Origin: Chryseobacterium culicis
Lineage (GTDB): Bacteria > Bacteroidota > Bacteroidia > Flavobacteriales > Weeksellaceae
Direction: 5' to 3'
Assembly (NCBI RefSeq): GCF_900108365.1
Contig: NZ_FNWQ01000001.1
Span: forward strand, 1 to 64,000
DNA length: 64,000 nucleotides
Part shown: one piece after another, positions 24,873 to 32,619 of the stretch
Layout of the letters: every line of letters starts with the position of its first letter
How positions within the stretch are numbered: the first letter of the stretch is position 1
Notes under the pieces: generated by a model
Seen by the model: the letters and a program-made list of their open reading frames with translations, nothing else
Told to the model about the DNA's origin: nothing
Database searches by the model: none
Program-made: the position numbers and the translations under genes

Positions 24873-26096
24873 TTAATGAGTCAGTATGCTTTCAAGATCT
24901 TTCCAGAATACCGGATAAGATTTTTCCACCACATCTTCATCCTCAATATTCAGTTCTTTTATCAGGCAGAACGGAGCAAAGCTCATCGCCATTCTGTGAT
25001 CCTGGTAGGTTTTGATCGAAATATCATCTTGTGGCTCTCCAAAACTGATGGATTGAATGGTTAAATCTGTAATCTCAGTTTCGGTACCGAGTTTTTTAAG
25101 CTCATTATATAAAGCAAGAAGTCTGTCTGTTTCCTTTACTCTTAACGTTCCCAAACCGGAAATATCAAAAGGAATTTTTAAGGCGGCTGCTGTTACGCAA
25201 AGGGTTTGTGCAATATCCGGACAGTTGTTCATATCCAGAACAATTTTTTCCGGGAAAGAAAAGCCGGGCTGAGGTTCCAGGGTTAATTTATGCTCATCTT
25301 CAGAAAAAGTAGTTTTAATCCCGAAGAACTTCTCATAGATATCAGCAATTGCGGAATCTCCTTGTGTGGATGCTTGGTAAAAACTTTTCAGATGAATGGT
25401 TTCTCTTCCCAATGCGCAGATGGAGTAGAAGTAAGAAGCTGAGCTCCAGTCACTTTCTACTTCATAATGTACAGGTGCATCGTCATTCTGAGGAGCGAAT
25501 GGTTCTACTTTGATTGTGTTTCCTTCAAAGCTGCTTTGGATTCCCAATCTTGTCAGAATATCAAGGGTCATTTCAATATAGGATCTTGAAGTAACATCAC
25601 CTACAAGATTAATCACCAATCCGTTTTCAAGTTTTCCTGCAATAAGAAGAAGAGATGTGATAAACTGGCTTGAAATATTGGCAGGAACATTCACAGAAGT
25701 CTGAGTAATCTTTCTTCCTGTAATTTTCAAAGGAGGAAATCCCTCATTCTCCATATATTCAATATCTGCACCGAGATCTCTCAAAGCAGTTACCAGATTT
25801 TTGATAGGTCTTTCTTTCATTCTTCCGGAACCCGTAAGAACAGTTGTTTTTCCTTCCTGAATAGAATAAAAAGAGGTCAGAAAACGCATAGCGGTTCCTG
25901 CATGATGAATATCTACCACCTCAGTACTTTCAGATAAAGCTTTTTTCAGCAGCTGAGTATCCTGAGAATTGGATAGATTTCCGATTTTTATATTGCTAAA
26001 CAGGCTTTCCAGAATCAATAAACGATTCGAAATACTTTTCGAACCGCTGATCTGTACTGTTTTATCTCCTAATAATTTTGATTTTTCTAGCTTCAT
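24873..26096 (-). CDS. aroA: 3-phosphoshikimate 1-carboxyvinyltransferase (EPSP synthase)
   Basis: 407 residues, slightly shorter than the usual 425-440. It catalyses the transfer of enolpyruvate from PEP to shikimate 3-phosphate in aromatic amino-acid synthesis. Visible motifs: SGSKSISNRLLILESLF (substrate loop), HHAGTAMRFLTSF with the TAMRFL element, LTGSGRMKERPI (a variant of the LxGxxRMxxRP motif), and near the C-terminus KETDRLLALYNELKKLG and DHRMAMSFAPF. It is separated from the upstream pyrophosphohydrolase gene by a strong terminator, so it needs its own promoter, which I could not identify. Confidence 0.96.
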   Translation of the reverse strand: MKLEKSKLLGDKTVQISGSKSISNRLLILESLFSNIKIGNLSNSQDTQLLKKALSESTEVVDIHHAGTAMRFLTSFYSIQEGKTTVLTGSGRMKERPIKNLVTALRDLGADIEYMENEGFPPLKITGRKITQTSVNVPANISSQFITSLLLIAGKLENGLVINLVGDVTSRSYIEMTLDILTRLGIQSSFEGNTIKVEPFAPQNDDAPVHYEVESDWSSASYFYSICALGRETIHLKSFYQASTQGDSAIADIYEKFFGIKTTFSEDEHKLTLEPQPGFSFPEKIVLDMNNCPDIAQTLCVTAAALKIPFDISGLGTLRVKETDRLLALYNELKKLGTETEITDLTIQSISFGEPQDDISIKTYQDHRMAMSFAPFCLIKELNIEDEDVVEKSYPVFWKDLESILTH

Positions 26097-26112
26097 TATG
26101 ATCTACATTATC

Positions 26113-26160
26113 TTAAAAATGATGAGCTCATATTCAGTTGCAATTCATAGCTCATCATTT
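26113..26160 (-). terminator. Terminator of the pyrophosphohydrolase gene
   Basis: Perfect 12-bp stem aaatgatgagct (26117-26128) with agctcatcattt (26149-26160), followed on the minus strand by a T-rich run. Confidence 0.75.
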
Positions 26161-26164
26161 ATTA

Positions 26165-26491
26165 TTATTTTAATTTTTCGTTATTCTGATGCCGGTCTTT
26201 ATCACGGTCAGTTTTGATTTTCATTTTTCTGTCGAATGCATCCTGCAGATTAACGCCTGTCTGATTGGCCAGACATAAGGTGACAAAAAGGACATCAGCA
26301 AGCTCTTCACCAAGGTCCTTGGTCTTATCGCTTTCCTTTTCGCTTTGCTCGCCATATCTTCTGGCAATAATTCTTGCCACTTCACCCACTTCTTCTGTCA
26401 GCATCGCCATATTGGTAAGTTCATTAAAGTATCTTACCCCAATGGTCTTAATCCATTCATCTACCTGCTGTTGTAACTGCGTAATCTCCAT
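26165..26491 (-). CDS. MazG-like nucleotide pyrophosphohydrolase
   Basis: 108 residues, the size of single-domain MazG-family enzymes (all-alpha NTP pyrophosphatases). Metal-binding acidic motifs are visible: LTEEVGEVARIIARRYG and DLGEELADVLFVTLCLAN. These enzymes hydrolyse NTP or dNTP to monophosphate and pyrophosphate. The start codon overlaps the stop of the upstream beta-helix lipoprotein gene by one base, so the two are translationally coupled. Confidence 0.9.
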   Translation of the reverse strand: MEITQLQQQVDEWIKTIGVRYFNELTNMAMLTEEVGEVARIIARRYGEQSEKESDKTKDLGEELADVLFVTLCLANQTGVNLQDAFDRKMKIKTDRDKDRHQNNEKLK

Positions 26492-27900
26492 TATTGATAA
26501 GCTCCTAAAGTTGGATTAGTCGTTCTGGATACTCCTACAATATCAGAAGGAACCGTTGCGGCTACCGCTGTGCTTCCTTTTCCGAGGGCTGGTGAGCCAG
26601 GTTTTACCCTTAAATTCATTTTAGCCATAAAATAATTGACAAACTGAGGATCTGTATTCTTCGCAGTTTGTACCACGCGTGGGTTGTTGTCAAAAGTAAA
26701 TCCTGCACCTGTTGCGCTTGTATATTTGATTAATGAATTTTGAAGTAAGAATTCAAATTGCTGTCCGGGAGTCTGTTCAAAATGAACAGCATCATCCCTG
26801 TCGGAATATACAATACTGTTTTTTATGTCCAGAAGTTGTAAAGCTCCCTGTTGTGTCTGTCCGGCATCATTCTTCCATTCATTGGCTGCGAAAATTCCTG
26901 TTCGGTCAAAAGAGCTCATTGTCTTGGAATAATTAGCAATAGTAGCATGTGTATAACTGTGTTTTCCACCAAGGAAAATTCCGATACATGACGAACCGCA
27001 ATTATTCATGACAAGGTTATTGGCATTCACGGTAGATCCTACCGCATAAATTCCGTATTCAAAGAAAGTATGGATGAAAGAATTGGTGATGGTAGCATTG
27101 GTTTGTCTCATATCAAGACCTCTTGTTCCTCCAAATAACCGGGCATGATTCATTTTCAGTGTAGAATTGGCCTCCATTCTGATGGAATTCCAGTTTTTAG
27201 GAATCGTGTCATAATAAGGATCATTTCTGTCACCACGGAGAATTACCTGATCAGTCTGGGTTCCATTAATATTTAAAACCGCTCCCGAAGAAACTTTCAT
27301 ACCGCTGTTTTTGTGAAAGTAAACCTTAGTTCCTGCATTGATATCAAGTGTTACACTTGGATTGATGGTAAGATTTCCGTAGATGATTTTCGCTTTATTG
27401 TTGTTCCATGTAGTGGAACTGCTAATAATATTGGGGTTACCGGGGGTCTGTATAAAGAATTCAGCGTCCTGAACGACAGAAAACAACGTCACATGCTGTT
27501 GCCCGCCGGGACTTGTAAAAAGCACTTTGTCTTCAGCAATTGCCTCAGGTCCGGTAGCTTCCGGGGCAATTTCAACAAATATATATAGACTGTCTTTCTT
27601 TCTTAATGGAACATTCTGAAAATCATAACCCGGTTTTCCATCCACATTGATTCTATATAATGATGCAGAGCCCTTTTCAAGATTTACCCTTGGAATCAGG
27701 ATATCTTTATCCTCATTATTATATACCTTTACAACATAGGTTTCTGAACGCACCTGATGATAAACCGTATCACAGAAAACCGTATCTTTAGAGAACCTGA
27801 GTTGCTGCGTAGGACTATCAAATGTTATGTCATCCTTATTACATGATACAGCTGCAAGTAACATCCAGAAGAAAAAAGCCAGTAATAATTTGAATTTCAT
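26491..27900 (-). CDS. Parallel beta-helix lipoprotein
   Basis: 469 residues with lipobox AVSC (Cys20). Residues about 30-150 look like an Ig-like beta domain (PTQQLRFSKDTVFCDTVYHQ). From about 170 to 440 short repeats (GNLTINPSVTLDINAG, MKVSSGAVLNING, RGLDMRQTNATITNSFIH) build a right-handed parallel beta-helix. Conserved members in Flavobacteriia are uncharacterised; polysaccharide binding is common for the fold but not demonstrated. Forms an operon with the MazG-like gene. Confidence 0.85.
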   Translation of the reverse strand: MKFKLLLAFFFWMLLAAVSCNKDDITFDSPTQQLRFSKDTVFCDTVYHQVRSETYVVKVYNNEDKDILIPRVNLEKGSASLYRINVDGKPGYDFQNVPLRKKDSLYIFVEIAPEATGPEAIAEDKVLFTSPGGQQHVTLFSVVQDAEFFIQTPGNPNIISSSTTWNNNKAKIIYGNLTINPSVTLDINAGTKVYFHKNSGMKVSSGAVLNINGTQTDQVILRGDRNDPYYDTIPKNWNSIRMEANSTLKMNHARLFGGTRGLDMRQTNATITNSFIHTFFEYGIYAVGSTVNANNLVMNNCGSSCIGIFLGGKHSYTHATIANYSKTMSSFDRTGIFAANEWKNDAGQTQQGALQLLDIKNSIVYSDRDDAVHFEQTPGQQFEFLLQNSLIKYTSATGAGFTFDNNPRVVQTAKNTDPQFVNYFMAKMNLRVKPGSPALGKGSTAVAATVPSDIVGVSRTTNPTLGAYQ

Positions 27901-27924
27901 TGAAATTAAAGTTTAAGTAAGTTC

Positions 27925-27932
27925 CAAATTTA
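27925..27932 (-). promoter_or_regulatory. -7 element of the beta-helix lipoprotein operon
   Basis: TAAATTTG on the minus strand, 25 bases upstream of the ATG at 27900. Confidence 0.55.
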
Positions 27933-27981
27933 ACGAAAATACTTTGAATTTCTTATCTATAAAAAAATATTGAATTCAGTA

Positions 27982-28012
27982 TTTGGAAATTTAAAAAAAT
28001 GTTGTATTTTTG
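27982..28012 (+). promoter_or_regulatory. Promoter of the L31 gene
   Basis: TTTG at 27982-27985 and TATTTTTG at 28005-28012, separated by 19 bases: a close match to the full Bacteroidota -33/-7 promoter. The -7 element lies within an inverted repeat gttg/caac (28001-28016). Confidence 0.7.
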
Positions 28013-28031
28013 CAACCTAAAATTTAGCAGA

Positions 28032-28082
28032 GAAATATCCATTACTATTTCGAAAGCAAACTTAATTTTTTTAAAAATAGTA
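28032..28082 (+). promoter_or_regulatory. Candidate structured leader of the L31 mRNA
   Basis: TACTATTT (28043-28050) is complementary to AAATAGTA (28075-28082), which ends 2 bases before the start codon. GAAATA (28032-28037) can instead pair with TATTTC (28046-28051). The two helices exclude each other, as in an autoregulatory r-protein leader. AT-rich, so chance pairing is possible. Confidence 0.35.
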
Positions 28083-28084
28083 TT

Positions 28085-28336
28085 ATGAAAAACGGAATCC
28101 ACCCAGAAAATTATAGACTTGTTGTTTTCAAAGATATGAGTAACGACGAGGTGTTTCTTTGCAAGTCTACTGCAGAAACAAAAGACACTATCGAGTATGA
28201 AGGACAAGAGTATCCTCTGATCAAAATGGAAATCTCTTCAACTTCTCACCCTTTCTACACTGGTAAAGTGAAACTAGTTGACACTGCAGGTAGAGTTGAT
28301 AAGTTCATGAACAAATACAAAAAATTCGCTAAGTAA
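28085..28336 (+). CDS. rpmE2: 50S ribosomal protein L31, type B
   Basis: 83 residues, the size of the long type B form. [19 protein letters not shown] at the N-terminus and SHPFYTGK later are diagnostic. It lacks the CxxC zinc ligands of type A L31 (only one Cys). It has a strong promoter, a 70-base leader and its own terminator, so it is monocistronic. Confidence 0.97.
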   Translation: MKNGIHPENYRLVVFKDMSNDEVFLCKSTAETKDTIEYEGQEYPLIKMEISSTSHPFYTGKVKLVDTAGRVDKFMNKYKKFAK

Positions 28337-28358
28337 TTTTTGTATCCTTAAAAATATA

Positions 28359-28390
28359 GAAGTCTTCCAATTTTTTGGAAGACTTTTTTT
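28359..28390 (+). terminator. Terminator of the L31 gene
   Basis: Stem aagtcttccaa (28360-28370) with ttggaagactt (28375-28385) followed by a run of T. Confidence 0.9.
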
Positions 28391-28394
28391 ATTG

Positions 28395-28402
28395 TAAATT
28401 TG
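28395..28402 (+). promoter_or_regulatory. -7 element of the GlmU-type gene
   Basis: TAAATTTG, 38 bases upstream of the ATG at 28441. Confidence 0.55.
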
Positions 28403-28440
28403 TTAACCTTGAATTTTAAACTTTAAATCAAAAAAACTGA

Positions 28441-29604
28441 ATGATGCAATTAGTATTTTCAGATGCACAATATTGGGAAGACTTTCTTCCGCTTACCTTT
28501 ACCCGTCCCGTTGCTGCTATGCGATGCGGAATTCTTACATTCTCCGAAAGATGGCAGAAAATTCTGGATAATACTGAAATTTCATATTTTACAGAAATGT
28601 ATCTGCAGGATAAATTTAGAAGTCCTGAAGAAAAAGAAAGCCTATTTTTAGTTCCTAATTTTCTTCCTACAGAGACCGTAATTCAACAGATTAAAGATCT
28701 TAAGCAGGGTGAAGCGCTGGTTTATGAAGGTGAATTGATTGCGGCTAAAATCAATATGAAAGGTTTTTCTCTGAACCAGATTGAGAAAATGACAGACATT
28801 AAGGAAGATCTTGTTTTCTTTAAAAGACCTAAAGATCTGTTTACCTATAATCATCATGCAATTGATTTTGATTTTGATCTTCTTACCAAAGGAAGAACTT
28901 CACAGGAATTGTCTTCAACCAATGGTTTCTTAGGTGATAAAAAAGATCTGTTTATTGAAGAAGGAGCTTATGTTGAATTCTCCACAATCAATACAAAACC
29001 GGGAAAAATTTACATCGGGAAAAATACTGAGGTTATGGAAGGCTGCCACCTTCGCGGTCCCATTGCTCTTTGTGATGAGTCCAAATTTAATCTTGGGGCT
29101 AAAATTTATGGAGCTACCACTATTGGTCCTCACTGCAAAGTAGGTGGAGAAGTGAATAATATTATTATATTCGGCTACTCCAGTAAAGGACACGAAGGTT
29201 TTGTAGGAAACTCTGTCATTGGGGAGTGGTGTAATTTCGGAGCGGATACCAATTCTTCAAACATGAAAAATAATTATGGTAACGTAAAATTCTGGAGCTA
29301 CAGAACAAAAGCATTTGAAGACACAGGCTTACAGTTTGCCGGAATGATTGTGGGGGATCATTCCAAAACAGCCATCAATACCCAATTGAATACCGGAACG
29401 GTAATTGGGGTAGCCTCCAATATATTCAAGCCAGGCTTTCCGCCTAATCTTGTGGAAAACTTCTCGTGGGGAGGACTGAAAGATGATGAGAGATTCAAAC
29501 TCGATAAAGTATATGAAGTGGCAGAAAGAGCCATGGCGAGAAGAAAAGTGGCTTTAACAGAAGAAGATAAAGCGATTCTGAAACATATTTTTGATACGTA
29601 TTAA
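28441..29604 (+). CDS. GlmU-type bifunctional sugar nucleotidyltransferase / acetyltransferase
   Basis: 387 residues. The N-terminal half (LVFSDAQYWEDFLPLTFTRP) is a shortened nucleotidyltransferase-like domain and the C-terminal half is a left-handed beta-helix with hexapeptide repeats (VMEGCHLRGPIAL, IGPHCKVGGEVNNIIIFGYSSKGHEGFVGNSVIGEWCNFGADTN broken here for length). It matches the Bacteroidota-specific alternative GlmU, predicted to make UDP-N-acetylglucosamine for peptidoglycan and LPS. The first codons are ATGATG; either Met could start. Placed next to the L31 gene, with its own promoter. Confidence 0.87.
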   Translation: MMQLVFSDAQYWEDFLPLTFTRPVAAMRCGILTFSERWQKILDNTEISYFTEMYLQDKFRSPEEKESLFLVPNFLPTETVIQQIKDLKQGEALVYEGELIAAKINMKGFSLNQIEKMTDIKEDLVFFKRPKDLFTYNHHAIDFDFDLLTKGRTSQELSSTNGFLGDKKDLFIEEGAYVEFSTINTKPGKIYIGKNTEVMEGCHLRGPIALCDESKFNLGAKIYGATTIGPHCKVGGEVNNIIIFGYSSKGHEGFVGNSVIGEWCNFGADTNSSNMKNNYGNVKFWSYRTKAFEDTGLQFAGMIVGDHSKTAINTQLNTGTVIGVASNIFKPGFPPNLVENFSWGGLKDDERFKLDKVYEVAERAMARRKVALTEEDKAILKHIFDTY

Positions 29605-29609
29605 TAGAG

Positions 29610-29640
29610 AAACCTCAGAGAAATTCTGAGGTTTTATTTT
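29610..29640 (+). terminator. Terminator of the GlmU-type gene
   Basis: Stem aacctcaga (29611-29619) with tctgaggtt (29625-29633), then TTATTTT. It overlaps the 3' end of the convergent gene. Confidence 0.75.
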
Positions 29641-30461
29641 GAATATAATAAATATAAAGTATCTATAAAGTTATCTTGCGAAATGATATCAGCTTCTTCT
29701 CCTTCAAAAGAAAAATAATAATATTGAGGATTTTCTTTTTTTATTCTTTCAAATTTTTCTTTGCTAATATTTTTTCCATCGAAATAGTAATAATCAGGAG
29801 GCGGATTTTTAACAATTACTATACCTCCAATATATGAAAGTTGAGAATCAATCTGAAATTCTTTCTCATTTATTTGTTCATTTTTGGAAAAGATAATTGA
29901 AGTGTTTTCGTAAATATCTCCATTTATTGTATTAGGTACTTCTCTGTTGGGGTTTTTATAGGTTTCATTATTTAATTTGTCAAAATTAAAGTACAGAACA
30001 TTTTTTCTTTTAATCAGCTTATTGGGTATTTCTAAAATGAAATTTCCATTTTCATCTGTTATTGTTTTTATATATCTTGATTTACAAATGAAAAAAACTT
30101 CAGCATTGGATATTTCCTTGTTAGTTTTTTTAAAGATCAATTTTCCTGAAACTTTTGTGATGACTGTTGCTTTTTGCTCAGTAGCAATTTCAGAATTATT
30201 TTGAATCTGAGCCTGAACAAAAGTAAGATTGGTAATTAAAATAATTCCTGTAGCAGCTAAAGCTAATGATCGTTTTGAAATTCTTCCGCATATTTCTTTG
30301 CTATTAGCCGTTTGAAGAATCTCATTAATTTGTGTATCTGTTTTTTCTGTAAAATCTACGACACATTTAGAACATTTCTCACAGAATTTCCCTGAAGGAA
30401 AATCTTGCATATTTTCCCAGTTTTCTGGGCAGGGGTTATGTATTGTAATTTGTTTTTTCAT
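29634..30461 (-). CDS. Cys-cluster membrane protein with periplasmic regulatory-like domain
   Basis: 275 residues from the ATG at 30461; a frame extension begins at a TTG and is unlikely. The N-terminal cytosolic part has a Cys cluster (NPCPENW, C27-EKC-SKC33, EICGR) like a small zinc site. A membrane helix follows at about 66-84 (LALAATGIILITNLTFV). The periplasmic part has a carboxypeptidase-regulatory-like fold (SGKLIFKKTNKEISNAEVFF, TDENGNFILEIP). This architecture recurs in Flavobacteriia; its function is unknown. A metal- or redox-responsive sensor is possible but unsupported. Confidence 0.75.
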   Translation of the reverse strand: MKKQITIHNPCPENWENMQDFPSGKFCEKCSKCVVDFTEKTDTQINEILQTANSKEICGRISKRSLALAATGIILITNLTFVQAQIQNNSEIATEQKATVITKVSGKLIFKKTNKEISNAEVFFICKSRYIKTITDENGNFILEIPNKLIKRKNVLYFNFDKLNNETYKNPNREVPNTINGDIYENTSIIFSKNEQINEKEFQIDSQLSYIGGIVIVKNPPPDYYYFDGKNISKEKFERIKKENPQYYYFSFEGEEADIISQDNFIDTLYLLYSK

Positions 30462-30477
30462 AATCTGTGTTGGCAAA

Positions 30478-30503
30478 TAAAACCTTCAATGTTGGAGGTT
30501 TTA
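30478..30503 (-). terminator. Terminator downstream of the frameshifted lipoprotein gene
   Basis: Stem aaaaccttca (30479-30488) with tggaggtttt (30493-30502), including one G-U pair, with TTTTATTT on the minus strand. It lies just after the stop of the second reading frame (30506), which supports that frame as the original gene end. Confidence 0.65.
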
Positions 30504-30505
30504 TC

Positions 30506-30718
30506 TTATTGTTTTGTTAGTATTATATCTTTTGCATCTGGAATTACTTTTTTATAGCCTGTAGGACAACTCGTTATAATATCCATATCCTGCATAAAGA
30601 CCAATTTCATTTGATTTAAATTATTTGGATCAGGAAATGATAGATAAATATATCCTCCATCATTACAATCTGCATTAGCTGTATAGGACAGCTTAGTAAT
30701 AATTTTGAAACTCTCAAA
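30506..30718 (-). pseudogene. Detached 3' part of the lipoprotein gene (frameshift)
   Basis: An open frame of 70 codons that has no start of its own and begins right where the 30714-31193 frame stops, shifted by one base. It encodes FESFKIITKLSYTANADC, then a predicted beta-rich tail with Cys in NADCND and SCPTGYKK. Codon use and length fit a genuine C-terminal domain. The terminator follows within 5 bases. The likely intact gene would be 30506-31193. Confidence 0.55.
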
Positions 30719-31193
30719 TCATTCTCTGGGTAGAAGCAGAAGTATCATGTACCAGATAGAAATCTACCCAGCTCCTGTCTTCTTTAAGCTTTCCGTACCA
30801 TAAAGAAGTTACCTTTCCATCTTTCAATATCGGATAGAAGATGTATTTTTTATCTTCACCGAAAGTTTGTGAAGCTACATTGTAATCTATTTCACCAAAA
30901 TCATCAGCTAGCTTATCATAAAAATCAGGATGTTTCACTAAAAATTGGTAAATAATTTCACTGAAAGGTTGGGCATAGCTGAGCGGAAGAGAAGTTCCGT
31001 TTTTAGAAGAATGGGTTTTCTTGTTCAGGACATCCTGGTAACGAAGATTCTCAAATCTTTTGAAAGCTTCTATTTTCTCATTTTCTAAACTTTGCTCAGA
31101 ATTGGCCATTTCATCTGTCCTACAGGAGTAGAAAAGAAAAATGAGTCCCAATACTGAAGCAAGCAGCGTTAAGGTTTTTTTCATCATAGACAT
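30714..31193 (-). CDS. Lipoprotein, probably truncated by a frameshift
   Basis: 159 residues with lipobox FYSC (Cys24). The body (RFENLRYQDVLNKKT, FLVKHPDFYDKLADDFGEIDYNV, FYPILKDGKVTSLWYGKL) resembles Flavobacterial lipoproteins of unknown function. The frame ends abruptly after STQRMI at a TGA, while the +1 frame continues open for 70 codons to a terminator. ATGs at 31187 and 31184 are alternative starts. Function unknown. Confidence 0.7.
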   Translation of the reverse strand: MSMMKKTLTLLASVLGLIFLFYSCRTDEMANSEQSLENEKIEAFKRFENLRYQDVLNKKTHSSKNGTSLPLSYAQPFSEIIYQFLVKHPDFYDKLADDFGEIDYNVASQTFGEDKKYIFYPILKDGKVTSLWYGKLKEDRSWVDFYLVHDTSASTQRMI

Positions 31194-31374
31194 TTGTTTT
31201 TAGGAATATATAGAACTTTTATACTCTACAAATGTGTGAATAATATTTTGAAATATTACCATAAGAAATTACGGATACCCGTAATGGTTAGTGTCTTTCT
31301 AGTAAAGAAAGAGATATAATTTCAGAAATAGTTTCCGGATAAAAATAAAAATTTAAAAATCTTCAAAGTTTTTT

Positions 31375-31382
31375 TATTTTTG
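31375..31382 (+). promoter_or_regulatory. -7 element of the ECF sigma operon
   Basis: TATTTTTG, 50 bases upstream of the ATG at 31433. Confidence 0.6.
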
Positions 31383-31391
31383 ATGTAATAG

Positions 31392-31418
31392 ATAGGTAAC
31401 GGCAATTGTCTTACCTAT
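31392..31418 (+). repeat. Perfect inverted repeat in the sigma-factor leader
   Basis: ATAGGTAA (31392-31399) and TTACCTAT (31411-31418), 11-base spacer. It lies just after the predicted transcription start, so it could be an operator or an mRNA hairpin in front of the sigma gene. Confidence 0.5.
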
Positions 31419-31432
31419 AAGAAACAAAACTC

Positions 31433-31942
31433 ATGACCCAAGAAACTTTCAAGAATACGGTGTTTATTCTCAAAGACGAGATGTATCGTTTTGCGAAGCG
31501 ATTTGTCATGAGCAGTGATGAAGCAGAAGATGTAGTACAGGATCTCATGATGAAGTTCTGGCAGAAGAGGGATGAGCTGGAGCAGTTCGGGAATTTTAAA
31601 TCCTATGCGCTGAAGTCTGTCCGGAATGAGTGCCTGAACCGCCTGAAGCATCACGATGTAAAAATCGGTTTTGCAGATATGCAGCTTCATCGCTCGGAGC
31701 TTTACAGTATGGAAGTTGATAACCTTAAGGAACATATTGTAGGATTTATCAGTCAGCTCCCCGAGAAACAGAAGATGGTCATCCACTTGAAAGATGTAGA
31801 AGAATACGAAGTTTCCGAAATTTCTGAAATGCTGGAAATGGAAGAAAATGCAGTAAGGGTAAACCTGATGCGTGCGAGACAAAAAGTAAAAGAACAAATC
31901 TCACAACTGATGAGCTATGAAAAAAGATCAATTACAAGATAA
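31433..31942 (+). CDS. RNA polymerase sigma factor, ECF (sigma-70) family
   Basis: 169 residues. Region 2 is visible at about 13-75 (MYRFAKRFVMSSDEAEDVVQD, MKFWQKRDEL, FKSYALKSVRNECLN) and region 4 at about 105-160 (QLPEKQKMVIHLKDVEEYEVSEIS, ENAVRVNLMRARQKV). It is the first gene of a five-gene plus-strand operon and overlaps the next gene by 26 bases, the usual arrangement of an ECF factor with its anti-sigma partner. Target promoters cannot be read from the sequence, but a self-regulated operon of envelope proteins is likely. Confidence 0.93.
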   Translation: MTQETFKNTVFILKDEMYRFAKRFVMSSDEAEDVVQDLMMKFWQKRDELEQFGNFKSYALKSVRNECLNRLKHHDVKIGFADMQLHRSELYSMEVDNLKEHIVGFISQLPEKQKMVIHLKDVEEYEVSEISEMLEMEENAVRVNLMRARQKVKEQISQLMSYEKRSITR

Positions 31943-32603
31943 ATACAACGAAGTCTTCCGGGATATCAGGGAAGAAAAAATGGACTGGAGCTTTGAAGAT
32001 TTTCTTCAGACTGCAGAAGGTGCGGAGCCTGAAAAAAATGCTTCACCTATTATTCCGTTGGAAGACAAGAAAAAAAACTCCTTTCCTAAATGGTTCTGGA
32101 TGGCCGCCAGTATCATGGTGGTTTTCGGTATCGGTTTATTTATCAACCATAATAATTCCGGTACAGGGGTACAGGACAGAGAAAAGCTGGTAAAAGACGA
32201 AATCTTAAAACAAAAGTCCGGGTTCATTGAAGAAAACAGTGATCATCAGGAACAGGTAGCCGTGAATCATACCGATTCTATATCCGGAGTGAAAAAAGAT
32301 TCTGTTTTTCAGGACAACCAGGTGGCAGAAAAAGATGTAATGGATGAAATTCTGCCAAAAAGAGGAAGACTTAAGAAAGAAAGAAAACCAAGATATGTTG
32401 ATAATTCTTCCTACCCAAGTAAAAATTTAAATGATTCTGCAACAGCGTACAATGAATCTTATGTAATTGTAAACGGAAAAAGAATCAGCAGTGAAAAAGA
32501 AGCCTTAGATGTTACCAGATACTCCTTTATGAAACTAGGAAATGAGTTTAAAAAGACAGTAGCATCTTCTCAAAAAAATGAAAATCTTGACAGCGAATAT
32601 TAA
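31917..32603 (+). CDS. Putative membrane-anchored anti-sigma factor
   Basis: 228 residues. The first 60 residues are cytosolic and charged (NEVFRDIREEKMDWSFEDFL), a single membrane helix follows at about 58-78 (FPKWFWMAASIMVVFGIGLF), then a charged, low-complexity periplasmic part. Its start lies 26 bases inside the sigma gene. Size, topology and position are those of anti-sigma factors in Bacteroidota; sequence similarity to a named family is weak. Confidence 0.75.
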   Translation: MKKDQLQDKYNEVFRDIREEKMDWSFEDFLQTAEGAEPEKNASPIIPLEDKKKNSFPKWFWMAASIMVVFGIGLFINHNNSGTGVQDREKLVKDEILKQKSGFIEENSDHQEQVAVNHTDSISGVKKDSVFQDNQVAEKDVMDEILPKRGRLKKERKPRYVDNSSYPSKNLNDSATAYNESYVIVNGKRISSEKEALDVTRYSFMKLGNEFKKTVASSQKNENLDSEY

Positions 32604-32619
32604 AAATCAGAACAGTCCC

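Noticed and set aside
31415..31897. Minus-strand open frame of 160 codons opposite the sigma gene
   Set aside because: Antisense shadow; the sigma factor on the plus strand is unambiguous.
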